Below are positions 1 through 6,177 of a stretch of 7,202 bases of DNA, piece after piece. This DNA comes from Thiotrichaceae bacterium. GTDB lineage: Bacteria; Pseudomonadota; Gammaproteobacteria; Thiotrichales; Thiotrichaceae. A model generated the notes under the pieces. That model was not told the origin of the DNA, did no database searches, and saw nothing but the letters and a program-made list of their open reading frames with translations. A program made the position numbers and the translations under genes. Numbering within the stretch: position 1 is the stretch's first letter; each line of letters begins with the position of its first letter. Location: positions 1-7,202 of the forward strand of contig WGBH01000491.1 in assembly GCA_015494435.1 (NCBI GenBank), written 5' to 3'.

Positions 1-16
1 ATATATAATTATTCAA

Positions 17-38
17 AAGTGTCAGTTGGGTGACATTT
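17..38. promoter_or_regulatory. Dyad-symmetric site upstream of the YfdX-family gene, possible operator
   Basis: TGTCA (20-24) and TGACA (31-35) form a dyad with a 6-base spacer. The symmetry extends to AAGTGTCA / TGACATTT with one mismatch. A TAGAAT hexamer at 57-62 could be a -10 element, but no good -35 lies at the right distance. The position, about 115 bases before the start codon, suits an activator or repressor site. This rests on symmetry alone and no regulator is identified. Confidence 0.2.
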
Positions 39-152
39 AAATAGTTACTACTGATCTAGAATCCTTGCCGAATTCAAAAGTAAACACCATCGTTAACAAC
101 AATACGCTGATTTACTTGTGAACATACCAATCAAACACAAAGGAGTAAACAC

Positions 153-1145
153 ATGAAAAACCAAAAGAAAAACATAGCAGCCATCAGTCTTTTAACTGGA
201 ACTTTATTCATTAGCCCTTTTCTTTTAGCGGAAACACAAGATAACGTGACTAATAATAAGCCCGCTGTGACTAAAGCGACTGACGATACAACAAATAAAA
301 GTAAATCTAACATTAGCAAAGAGCAGCAAAAAATAAATGAAAAAGCCATAAAAGATAAGGAAAAAAAGCAAAATGATTTACTAAAAGAGATTCACAAAGG
401 TGTCAGTGAAGGTCTAAAAAAAGTAACCAAAGCAACAAAACTGATTAAAGATGGAAAAGAAAAAGAGGCAATTAAAGCCTTAGAAGAAGCAACAGGAAAA
501 TTTAATATTGCACTTGCGGCAGACCCAAAGCTTGCCCTAGTTCCAATTGATTCAAATTTAACTGTGACTAATTTGAGGACTACCCCTAAAGTGATCAAGG
601 CTCAAATTGGTGTAGCAATAGATTTATTAAAGGCTTCTAAAGTGCAAGCAGCAAGAGCTTTACTGCTTCCCCTACATGATGACATGATTAGTAGCACAAC
701 CTTATTACCTATGACAACCTATCCAGATGCGATTAAATTAGCAACCAAGATGTTGATTGAAGGAAAAAAAGAAGCCGCATTAGCAACACTAGCAACCGCT
801 TTATCTACCTTTGTAGAAGAGACTTCGGTTATTCCACTTTCCTTGCTACGTACTGAATCCATGGTACAAGAAGCCTCTAAACTTGATAAAGAAAAGAAAA
901 AAGACACCGTACTTATTTTATTAAATGGTGCTGAGCAACAATTGCAAATCGCAACTGTTTTAGGTTACGCTGACCAAAACAGTGCTCTTTATGAAGATTT
1001 GAAAAAACAAATTAGAGCGCTTAAAAAAGAAGTGACAGGAGCTAATGTCGTTGAAAAATTGTATGATACCTTTAAAAAGTCCATTAAAGACTTAATTAAT
1101 AAAAAATCAAAACAAACTGCTGAACCAAAAACCGAAACAAAGTAA
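153..1145 (+). CDS. Exported YfdX-family protein, long lysine-rich form
   Basis: The 330-residue product starts with a Sec-type signal peptide: basic MKNQKK, a hydrophobic core, and probable cleavage after A26 (FLLA|ETQ). Residues 27-75 are a polar linker rich in Lys, Thr and Asn. Residues about 78-293 match the helical YfdX domain as I recall it, with IKDGKEKEAIKALEEA (98-113), the LVPID segment (129-133), the HDDMISSTTLLP region (175-186) and a helix ending near LKKEV. A lysine-rich tail follows (about 300-330). E. coli YfdX is about 211 residues, so the linker and tail are additions. The E. coli gene belongs to the EvgA acid/multidrug response regulon, and chaperone-like activity has been described for a Salmonella homologue; the function here is unknown. 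The start is supported by AAAGGAG at 139-145, seven bases before ATG. The gene stands alone and ends before a terminator. Family call is fairly sure; role is not. Confidence 0.85.
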   Translation: MKNQKKNIAAISLLTGTLFISPFLLAETQDNVTNNKPAVTKATDDTTNKSKSNISKEQQKINEKAIKDKEKKQNDLLKEIHKGVSEGLKKVTKATKLIKDGKEKEAIKALEEATGKFNIALAADPKLALVPIDSNLTVTNLRTTPKVIKAQIGVAIDLLKASKVQAARALLLPLHDDMISSTTLLPMTTYPDAIKLATKMLIEGKKEAALATLATALSTFVEETSVIPLSLLRTESMVQEASKLDKEKKKDTVLILLNGAEQQLQIATVLGYADQNSALYEDLKKQIRALKKEVTGANVVEKLYDTFKKSIKDLINKKSKQTAEPKTETK

Positions 1146-1232
1146 TAAATACAGTGATACCCTAACACTATTAGGTGTGAGATAATATTTATCCCAACGG
1201 GGGGCTGCTAAATCCCATTGGAACGTCTCAAA

Positions 1233-1260
1233 AAAGCCTTACAGGGAACTGTAAGGCTTT
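1233..1260 (+). terminator. Rho-independent terminator after the YfdX-family gene
   Basis: A perfect 12-bp stem (AAAGCCTTACAG / CTGTAAGGCTTT) closes a GGAA tetraloop. It is preceded by more A residues and followed by a short AT-rich stretch rather than a pure T run. It sits about 90 bases after the TAA of the upstream gene. The A-rich left flank would let it also work on the minus strand. Confidence 0.8.
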
Positions 1261-1294
1261 ATTATATTTAAACTAAACGTGTGGATAGATTGAT

Positions 1295-1307
1295 AAAACT
1301 CGTCCAG
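1295..1307 (+). repeat. 13-base direct repeat, copy 1
   Basis: AAAACTCGTCCAG occurs here and again at 2510-2522 in the same orientation. The two copies bracket the palindrome cluster and the toxin-antitoxin module. At 13 bases the match could be chance, or part of a longer decayed repeat family. Confidence 0.4.
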
Positions 1308-1431
1308 CCTGTCATTTGACTACTTCAGATATTCTAAAATAGGTGAAAGCCTTTTTTTTCTTAAGATTTTTTAGAGTATTTTTTAGCAATCCGCCATACT
1401 CCTCCCTTGATCTTTCGCCTCGTCCCCATCG

Positions 1432-1472
1432 CGCTAGCGTGGTGACGCAATTAGCAACGCGCTGGCGTTGCG
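1432..1472. repeat. GC-rich hairpin pair in intergenic DNA
   Basis: CGCTAGCG (1432-1439) is a perfect palindrome. It is followed by GCAACGC (1454-1460) and GCGTTGC (1465-1471), a 7-bp stem around a GCTG loop. CGCAA (1446-1450) offers an alternative partner for TTGCG (1468-1472). The GC content is clearly higher than in the AT-rich flanks, which suggests an inserted REP-like unit or a structured RNA element. Confidence 0.5.
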
Positions 1473-1569
1473 AAGGATAGGAAAGAATATTATGGCTCTC
1501 CCATGATTTTCCTGAAAATAATAAAAAACAGATTCACCCTATAATTTAGGAAAATGGAAGCGATGCTTT

Positions 1570-1664
1570 AGCTTTGCCCTTCCCCGATACCATTAGGCGA
1601 GGTGGCTTTATTTCCCCACATAAGCCATCCGCCTGACCTAACGGTATCGAAGGAATGGCGAGCT
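1570..1664. repeat. About 95-base imperfect palindrome (REP- or MITE-like)
   Basis: The core arms run from CGATACC (1585-1591) to GGTATCG (1643-1649). They continue inwards as TTAGG...GGTGGCTT on the left and AAGCCATCC...CCTAA on the right, around a TTTCCCCAC-type loop, with a few mismatches and small gaps. Weaker symmetry extends outwards to AGCT (1570-1573) and AGCT (1661-1664). No coding capacity is evident. A long hairpin of this kind fits a non-autonomous palindromic element, but I cannot see target-site duplications. Confidence 0.5.
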
Positions 1665-1671
1665 TTTATCT

Positions 1672-1698
1672 GGTTACGAAGGCTCCAGCCTCGTAACC
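1672..1698. repeat. Compact hairpin, GGTTACGA-type palindrome
   Basis: GGTTACGA (1672-1679) pairs with TCGTAACC (1691-1698), and GGCT pairs with AGCC inside it around a CC loop, leaving one bulged A at 1680. From memory, palindromes of this design with a GGCTCCAGCC centre are common between genes in Beggiatoa-like bacteria and some cyanobacteria; that is recall, not a search. Confidence 0.55.
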
Positions 1699-1705
1699 TA
1701 AACTG

Positions 1706-1719
1706 ACGGCTTTAGCCGT
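1706..1719. repeat. Short hairpin, ACGGCT/AGCCGT
   Basis: ACGGCT and AGCCGT are perfect 6-base arms around TT. The hairpin lies eight bases after the preceding one and appears to belong to the same group. On its own it could be chance. Confidence 0.35.
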
Positions 1720-1733
1720 TTTAGCTCGTTGCT

Positions 1734-1772
1734 AAATTTATTTGGGAACGCAGTCTGAGGAATTTATTCCTC
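1734..1772 (+). repeat. Long inverted repeat flanking the toxin-antitoxin module, left arm
   Basis: The reverse complement of this 39-base segment matches 2537-2575 at 35 of 39 positions by eye. That includes an unbroken 20-base block (1734-1753 against 2556-2575). The outer part, GAGGAATTTATTCCTC (1757-1772), is itself a palindrome and its partner GGGGAATAAATTCCCC keeps that symmetry through compensating changes, which suggests that the hairpin structure is maintained. The arms enclose exactly one gene pair. Confidence 0.7.
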
Positions 1773-1792
1773 GTCTAAAACAACAAACCACT

Positions 1793-1821
1793 TTGCTATA
1801 TATGTATAACTAAACCATAAT
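1793..1821 (+). promoter_or_regulatory. Candidate sigma-70 promoter of the toxin-antitoxin module
   Basis: TTGCTA (1793-1798) and CATAAT (1816-1821) are separated by 17 bases, giving 4 of 6 and 5 of 6 consensus matches. The start codon is about 34 bases beyond the -10. Antitoxins of this class usually repress their own promoter, and the AT-rich TATATATGTATA stretch in the spacer could hold an operator, but I cannot identify one with confidence. Confidence 0.4.
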
Positions 1822-1854
1822 AATAGTTCCTAACTTAGTTCAATTGAGGCAAGT

Positions 1855-2100
1855 ATGATTACACTCAATATTCACGAAGCAAAAACAAACCTTTCTAAGC
1901 ACTTGAAAGAATTAACAGAAGACAAGCCTATCTTACTCTGCAAAAGGAATATCCCGATAGCCAAGATTTGTGCTATTAAGCAAAAGGTATCTAAAAAACG
2001 TCCTATTGGTTTAGCAAAAGGGGAGTTTACTGTGCCTAAAAGCTTCTTTGAACCACTGCCTGATGAGATGATAAGTTTATTTGAAGGACATGGCGTATGA
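1855..2100 (+). CDS. Type II antitoxin, Phd/YefM family (VapB-type partner of a VapC toxin)
   Basis: This 81-residue protein opens with MITLNIHEAKTNLSKHLKEL, the typical N-terminal DNA-binding and dimerisation segment of Phd/YefM antitoxins. It continues with PILLCKRNIPIAKI (25-38), the usual strand in which the protein refers to its own dimer. Its C-terminal part (about 57-78) has FTVPKSFFEPLPDEMISLFEG, the toxin-binding pattern of antitoxins paired with PIN-domain toxins. Members bind and neutralise the toxin and repress the shared promoter. GAGG at 1846-1849, five bases before ATG, supports the start. The stop overlaps the toxin start as ATGA (2097-2100), the usual translational coupling. 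The antitoxin reading frame is intact although its partner carries a stop, so it may persist as an orphan antitoxin or repressor. Length is normal for the family. Confidence 0.88.
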   Translation: MITLNIHEAKTNLSKHLKELTEDKPILLCKRNIPIAKICAIKQKVSKKRPIGLAKGEFTVPKSFFEPLPDEMISLFEGHGV

Positions 2101-2483
2101 AAATCCTATTGGATACCTGTACTTTTCTGTGAATAATTTCGGATGCAGACGAATTAAGTAATACCGCAAGAGAATTATTTATATCACCTGAAAATGAAAT
2201 TTATCTTAGCTCCGTCTCATTCTGGGAAATTACGGTAAAATATCAGCTAGGAAAACTACCCCTGCCTCAACCACCTCGGCAATATATCCCCATGCAACGT
2301 GAGAATCATGGTATTGATTCTTTAGCATTAAAAGAGGCAGATATAGCGCACTTATCAACACTTCCCAGCGTCCATAAAGACCCTTTTGATAGAATGCTAA
2401 TATGCCAAACAATAGAAGAAAGCATGGTGTTATTAACTCCTGATCCATTAATTCAGGAATACCCTGTAAAGACACGTTGGTAA
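2097..2483 (+). pseudogene. VapC-type PIN-domain toxin interrupted by TGA at codon 12
   Basis: Read from the ATG overlapping the antitoxin stop, the frame gives MKILLDTCTFL, then TGA (2130-2132), then an uninterrupted frame to TAA for 128 codons in total, the usual VapC length. Family members typically have Trp where the stop lies (DTxxFLW), so a single TGG to TGA change explains the break. The acidic PIN residues remain: D6, E44 (SFWEI), D95 and D98 (KDPFDRM) and D116 (TPD). The C-terminus YPVKTRW is also family-like. VapC proteins are Mg-dependent RNases that cleave tRNA or rRNA. The stop precedes three of the acidic positions, and no strong restart is visible; the first in-frame ATG after it is codon 66 (2292), which would lack D6 and E44. 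Other genes here end at standard stops and use TGG for Trp, so recoding is unlikely. A sequencing error cannot be excluded. Confidence 0.85.
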
Positions 2484-2509
2484 ACCTTCAAATTAGCTTG
2501 ACGAAGTTT

Positions 2510-2522
2510 AAAACTCGTCCAG
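2510..2522 (+). repeat. 13-base direct repeat, copy 2
   Basis: AAAACTCGTCCAG is identical to 1295-1307 and in the same orientation. It overlaps the first hairpin of the convergent spacer. Confidence 0.4.
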
Positions 2523-2536
2523 TCTAACGTGCTAAG

Positions 2537-2575
2537 GGGGAATAAATTCCCCATTCTGCGTTCCCAAATAAATTT
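2537..2575 (-). repeat. Long inverted repeat flanking the toxin-antitoxin module, right arm
   Basis: This is the partner of 1734-1772, with four mismatches over 39 bases. Its inner half overlaps a separate perfect 10-bp-arm palindrome that continues to 2581, and the left arm carries only half of that palindrome. The right arm is therefore probably the more complete copy of the underlying repeat unit. Confidence 0.7.
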
Positions 2576-2603
2576 GGGAACAAGTGAGATCAGGGGTAGT
2601 TGA

Positions 2604-3065
2604 CTATTTCTTAATCTTTCTTCGCTCCCGAAAAAATGCTCGTAGTTTATCTCCACATTGTTCTGCTAGAACACCACCACTAAGCTTGACTTGATGATTA
2701 TGTCGTAAGTCGTTAAATAGATTAAATACGCTACCTGCTGCGCCTGTTTTAGGGTCATAGGCTCCAAAGACGATGCGTTCTATTCTGGCGTGGATGATTG
2801 CGCCGACGCACATAATGCAAGGTTCTAAGGTGATATATAAGGTTGTTTTAGGAAGGCGGTAGTTTTGTTCTGTTTGACCTGCTAGACGCAGTGCCATTAT
2901 TTCTGCATGGGCGGATGGGTCATGATTGGCGATGGGTTGATTCCAGCCTTCGGCAATGATTTGATTATTTTTTATTAAAACAGCGCCAACAGGGACTTCT
3001 CCCTGTTGGTAGGCTTCATCTGCTAAAGAGAGTGCATGGAGCATCCACTTTTCGTCAGGTGTCAT
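2604..3065 (-). CDS. tadA: tRNA-specific adenosine-34 deaminase TadA
   Basis: TadA converts adenosine to inosine at the wobble position of tRNA-Arg(ACG), so that one tRNA can read several codons. The 153-residue protein has the cytidine/deoxycytidylate deaminase fold with the zinc ligands H53 (in SAHAEIMAL) and C83 and C86 (in EPCIMC), and the proton-shuttling glutamate E55. Other family marks are GEVPVGAV (22-29), AEGWNQP (38-44) and FGAYDPKTGAAGSV (100-113). It ends in a basic FFRERRKIKK tail. The length is typical for bacterial TadA. The start ATG directly follows the TAA of guaA with no spacer and only a weak GGGA upstream, so translation is probably coupled to guaA. It is the last gene of the guaB-guaA-tadA group, and the hairpins after its stop may end the transcript. 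The call is secure. Confidence 0.95.
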   Translation of the reverse strand: MTPDEKWMLHALSLADEAYQQGEVPVGAVLIKNNQIIAEGWNQPIANHDPSAHAEIMALRLAGQTEQNYRLPKTTLYITLEPCIMCVGAIIHARIERIVFGAYDPKTGAAGSVFNLFNDLRHNHQVKLSGGVLAEQCGDKLRAFFRERRKIKK

Positions 3066-4643
3066 TTATTCCCACTCAATGGTCGCTGGAGGTTTGCCTG
3101 AAATATCATAGGTGACGCGGGAGATGCCTTGTACTTCATTAATAATCCGATTAGAAACCAGTCCTAAGAAATCATAAGGCAGATGCGCCCAGCGAGCGGT
3201 CATAAAGTCAATCGTTTCAACAGCACGTAGAGCAACGACATAGTCATAGCGACGACCATCGCCCATTACGCCGACGGATTTAATCGGTAGGAACACTGTA
3301 AATGCTTGTGAGGTTTTGTGATACAGGTCATGTTTATACAGCTCTTCAATAAAAATATGATCCGCTAAACGTAAAATATCAGCATATTCTTTTTTGACTT
3401 CACCTAAAATACGCACCCCTAGACCAGGACCTGGGAAAGGGTGACGATATACCATTTTAGGCGGTAAACCGAGTTCTATACCAATGGTGCGTACTTCATC
3501 TTTAAATAATTCACGTAGCGGTTCGACCAGTTTTAACTTCATATTCTCAGGTAAGCCACCGACATTATGGTGCGATTTAATCAAATGTGCCTTGCCTGTT
3601 CGACTGCCTGCGGATTCAATTACATCAGGATAAATAGTGCCTTGTGCTAGCCATTTGGCATTGCTTAACTGATTCGATTCTTCCTCGAAGATTTGAATAA
3701 AGAGCTTACCAATTATTTTACGCTTAGCTTCAGGATCGGTAACACCTGCTAATGCAGATAAAAATCGCTCCTCAGCATCGACGCGAATGACGTTTACTCC
3801 CATATGTTCAGCAAAGGTTGCCATCACTTGATCGCCTTCTTGATAGCGAAGTAATCCTGTGTCTACAAACACACACACGAGCTGATCAGCAATCGCTTGA
3901 TGTAGCATGGCGGCGACAACAGAGGAGTCAACACCGCCTGATAAGCCAAGTATCACTTGATCAGAGCCAACTTGTTGTTTAATCGATGCTAAACTTTCAT
4001 CAATAATATTTTTAGATGTCCAAAGCGCCTCGCACCCACAAATATCAGCCACAAAACGTGCTAATATACGCTTACCCTGTTTGGTATGCGTGACTTCTGG
4101 ATGAAATTGGATCCCATAAAAATGCTTTTCTTCATCCGCCATCGCCGCAATCGGTGCATTATCGGTGCTTCCCATTAGCTTAAAACCTGCTGGCATTGTT
4201 TCGACACGATCACCATGTGACATCCAAACATCTAGCAAGCCATGCCCTTGTGCATTGACATGGTCTTCAATATCCTTGAATAAGGCACAATGTCCGCGCG
4301 CCCTCACTTGTGCATAGCCATATTCACGATGATCTGCGGTTTCAACGCTACCCCCAAGCTGTGCTGCCATGGTTTGCATACCGTAGCAAATGCCCAAGAC
4401 TGGAATGCCTAATTCAAATACGATATTAGGCGCAATAGGTGCTTCTTCGCCAATGGTTGACTCGGGGCCGCCTGATAAAATAATACCTTTGGCACCAAAG
4501 TCAGCGACTTCTTCTTTTGTGACATCCCAAGGGTAAATTTCGCAATAAACGCCTATTTCACGGACTCGACGCGCAATCAATTGGGTGTATTGTGCGCCAA
4601 AATCTAGGATAAGAAGACGGTCTGTGTGGATATTGTGGCTCAT
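3066..4643 (-). CDS. guaA: GMP synthase (glutamine-hydrolysing)
   Basis: GuaA makes GMP from XMP, ATP and glutamine in the cytosol, the last step of guanine nucleotide synthesis. The 525 residues equal the E. coli length. The N-terminal class I glutamine amidotransferase domain (about 8-203) has the triad C86 (GICYGMQ), H181 and E183 (FHPEV). The ATP-pyrophosphatase domain follows with its LSGGVDSS P-loop (234-241). The C-terminal dimerisation domain ends in KPPATIEWE, the conserved XMP-binding tail. I see no missing key residue. The start is supported by AGGA (minus strand, 4655-4652), eight bases before ATG. It begins 13 bases after the guaB stop and abuts tadA, so the three genes almost certainly form one operon. 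No attenuator is visible between guaB and guaA. Confidence 0.97.
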   Translation of the reverse strand: MSHNIHTDRLLILDFGAQYTQLIARRVREIGVYCEIYPWDVTKEEVADFGAKGIILSGGPESTIGEEAPIAPNIVFELGIPVLGICYGMQTMAAQLGGSVETADHREYGYAQVRARGHCALFKDIEDHVNAQGHGLLDVWMSHGDRVETMPAGFKLMGSTDNAPIAAMADEEKHFYGIQFHPEVTHTKQGKRILARFVADICGCEALWTSKNIIDESLASIKQQVGSDQVILGLSGGVDSSVVAAMLHQAIADQLVCVFVDTGLLRYQEGDQVMATFAEHMGVNVIRVDAEERFLSALAGVTDPEAKRKIIGKLFIQIFEEESNQLSNAKWLAQGTIYPDVIESAGSRTGKAHLIKSHHNVGGLPENMKLKLVEPLRELFKDEVRTIGIELGLPPKMVYRHPFPGPGLGVRILGEVKKEYADILRLADHIFIEELYKHDLYHKTSQAFTVFLPIKSVGVMGDGRRYDYVVALRAVETIDFMTARWAHLPYDFLGLVSNRIINEVQGISRVTYDISGKPPATIEWE

Positions 4644-4656
4644 TGAGGGAGTCCTA

Positions 4657-6114
4657 TTAGCTATGATAATTCGGTGCTTCTTTAGTAATGGTTACATCAT
4701 GCACATGCGATTCTTTCATTCCTGCACCTGTGATACGCACAAAGGAAGGTTTAGAGCGCATTTCTTCTAATGTAGAGCAACCGACATAGCCCATGCTAGA
4801 GCGAATTCCACCTGTTAATTGATGTATAATCGGTGCTAGTGCGCCTTTAAAAGGAACTTGTCCTTCAATGCCTTCAGGTACTAATTTATCCACTGCATTT
4901 TCAGATTCTTGGAAATAACGATCACTAGACCCTTTTACCATTGCACCTAATGACCCCATACCACGATAGGATTTATAGGAGCGTCCTTGATAAATAATGA
5001 CATTGCCAGGGGCTTCTTCTGTCCCCGCAAACATACCGCCTAACATAACACAATGCGCTCCAGCAGCTAATGATTTAGCCACATCACCTGAGAAACGGAT
5101 TCCTCCATCGGCAATCAGTGGAATACCTGTCCCCTCTAATGCCTTAGCAACGTTCATAATGGCTGAGATTTGTGGTACACCGACTCCTGCGACCATACGT
5201 GTGGTGCAAATTGAGCCAGGACCTATCCCTATTTTTACCGCATCGGCTCCCATTGCAATTAAATCCAGTGCTGCTTCTGCGGTTGCAACATTGCCACCGA
5301 TGACTTCAACTTGAGGAAAAGTATCTTTAACCCATTTAACCCGATCCAAAACACCTTGTGAATGTCCGTGAGCAGTATCGACCACAATTACATCTACGCC
5401 CGCATCGACTAATGCGCTGACACGATCAGCGGTTCCATGCCCTACACCGACGGCTGCACCGACGCGTAAACTGCCTGATTCATCTTTACAGGCATTGGGG
5501 AAATCAGTGGATTTTTGAATATCTTTAACAGTAATTAAACCCCGTAGTTTAAACTCATCATTGATAACCAATACTTTTTCAATACGATGCTGATGCAGTA
5601 ACGCTGCTATTTCTTGTTTACTAGCGCCTTCTTTTACCGTAATCAACTTCTCTTTTGGGGTCATTACCGAGGTGACTGGGCGATTAAGATGGGTTTCAAA
5701 GCGTAGATCACGCCCCGTTACAATCCCTACCAAATATTCACCATCAACTACGGGAACACCTGAAATATTATGCTTTTTCGTAATTTTCATTACCTCGCCA
5801 ACGGTCATATCTTGGGTAATGGTAATGGGGTCTTTAATAATGCCATTTTCAAAACGCTTTACCGTCGCAATTAAGCTTGCTTGCGCATCAATGCTCATAT
5901 TTTTATGCACAATGCCTAAGCCTCCTTCTTGAGCTAAAGCAATGGCTAATTTCGCTTCGGTGACGGTATCCATTGCAGCGGATAAAAAGGGTATATTTAA
6001 AGTAATTTTCTTGGTTAATGGTGTACTCAAATCAACTTCCGCTGGTAAAACGGTAGAATGAGCTGGTACAAGCAAAACATCATCAAATGTCAGTGCCTCT
6101 TCCAGAATTCTCAT
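4657..6114 (-). CDS. guaB: IMP dehydrogenase
   Basis: GuaB oxidises IMP to XMP with NAD, the first committed and usually rate-limiting step toward GMP. The 485-residue protein is a TIM barrel with two CBS domains inserted (about 93-145 and 150-205), which in other bacteria bind adenine nucleotides and tune activity. Visible marks are EALTFDDVLLVPAHS (6-20), DTAHGHS (246-252), GGNVAT (273-278), the catalytic cysteine C303 in GPGSICTTR, and the mobile flap with R399 and Y400 (SSDRYF). The frame stays open to 6183, which would add 23 residues. I chose ATG at 6114 because AGGAG (minus strand, 6124-6120) lies five bases before it and the resulting MRILEEALTF start matches E. coli GuaB. The stop is 13 bases before guaA. 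It is the first gene of the operon. Confidence 0.97.
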   Translation of the reverse strand: MRILEEALTFDDVLLVPAHSTVLPAEVDLSTPLTKKITLNIPFLSAAMDTVTEAKLAIALAQEGGLGIVHKNMSIDAQASLIATVKRFENGIIKDPITITQDMTVGEVMKITKKHNISGVPVVDGEYLVGIVTGRDLRFETHLNRPVTSVMTPKEKLITVKEGASKQEIAALLHQHRIEKVLVINDEFKLRGLITVKDIQKSTDFPNACKDESGSLRVGAAVGVGHGTADRVSALVDAGVDVIVVDTAHGHSQGVLDRVKWVKDTFPQVEVIGGNVATAEAALDLIAMGADAVKIGIGPGSICTTRMVAGVGVPQISAIMNVAKALEGTGIPLIADGGIRFSGDVAKSLAAGAHCVMLGGMFAGTEEAPGNVIIYQGRSYKSYRGMGSLGAMVKGSSDRYFQESENAVDKLVPEGIEGQVPFKGALAPIIHQLTGGIRSSMGYVGCSTLEEMRSKPSFVRITGAGMKESHVHDVTITKEAPNYHS

Positions 6115-6168
6115 AGCAACTCCTAAAAATTGGGGTGGGGGTAAATAATTAGCATCGAAAAAAAAGTG

Positions 6169-6177
6169 TGTATAGCA
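6169..6177 (-). promoter_or_regulatory. Candidate extended -10 for the guaB operon
   Basis: Read on the minus strand, TGC-TATACA forms an extended -10 about 55 bases before the guaB start. No convincing -35 hexamer lies 16-18 bases upstream. Extended -10 promoters can work without one, but this remains a weak prediction. Confidence 0.25.

Larger units (their letters stand above)
1261..1854. other. Gene-free interval rich in palindromes
   Basis: I see no credible coding region on either strand in this 594-base interval. It holds, in order, a 13-base copy of a direct repeat (1295-1307), a GC-rich hairpin pair (1432-1472), a roughly 95-base imperfect palindrome (1570-1664), two compact hairpins (1672-1698 and 1706-1719), one arm of a long inverted repeat (1734-1772) and the presumed promoter of the toxin-antitoxin module. 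No transposase remnant is evident. Confidence 0.6.
2484..2603. other. Convergent spacer with three stacked hairpins
   Basis: Between the toxin stop and the tadA stop lie three self-complementary units. One is closed by GACGA / TCGTC (2500-2504 and 2515-2519). One is GGGGAATAAATTCCCC (2537-2552). One has arms GTTCCCAAAT / ATTTGGGAAC (2560-2569 and 2572-2581). The last two follow tadA on the minus strand and could stop transcripts arriving from both sides, though neither has a long T run. The region also contains one arm of the long inverted repeat and copy 2 of the 13-base repeat. Confidence 0.5.

Noticed and set aside
131..349. Minus-strand hydrophobic frame over the start of the YfdX-family gene
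   Set aside because: Its Leu/Val/Phe-rich translation is the antisense of a Lys/Asn/Thr-rich coding region, with no ribosome site.
1432..1772. CRISPR array
   Set aside because: The repeats are different palindromes with no constant repeat length or regular spacers, and no cas genes are present.
2292..2483. Separate small gene starting at the internal ATG of the toxin frame
   Set aside because: It is the C-terminal half of the PIN domain in the same frame. There is no good ribosome site and it would lack D6 and E44, so I treat it as part of the broken toxin.
2097..2483. TGA in the toxin as selenocysteine or a reassigned Trp codon
   Set aside because: PIN toxins have no selenocysteine, and neighbouring genes use TGG for Trp while the antitoxin uses TGA as its stop. 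A nonsense mutation is simpler.
4997..5314. Plus-strand frame of 105 residues antisense to guaB
   Set aside because: It is fully inside a conserved gene on the other strand, and its composition is that of an antisense shadow.
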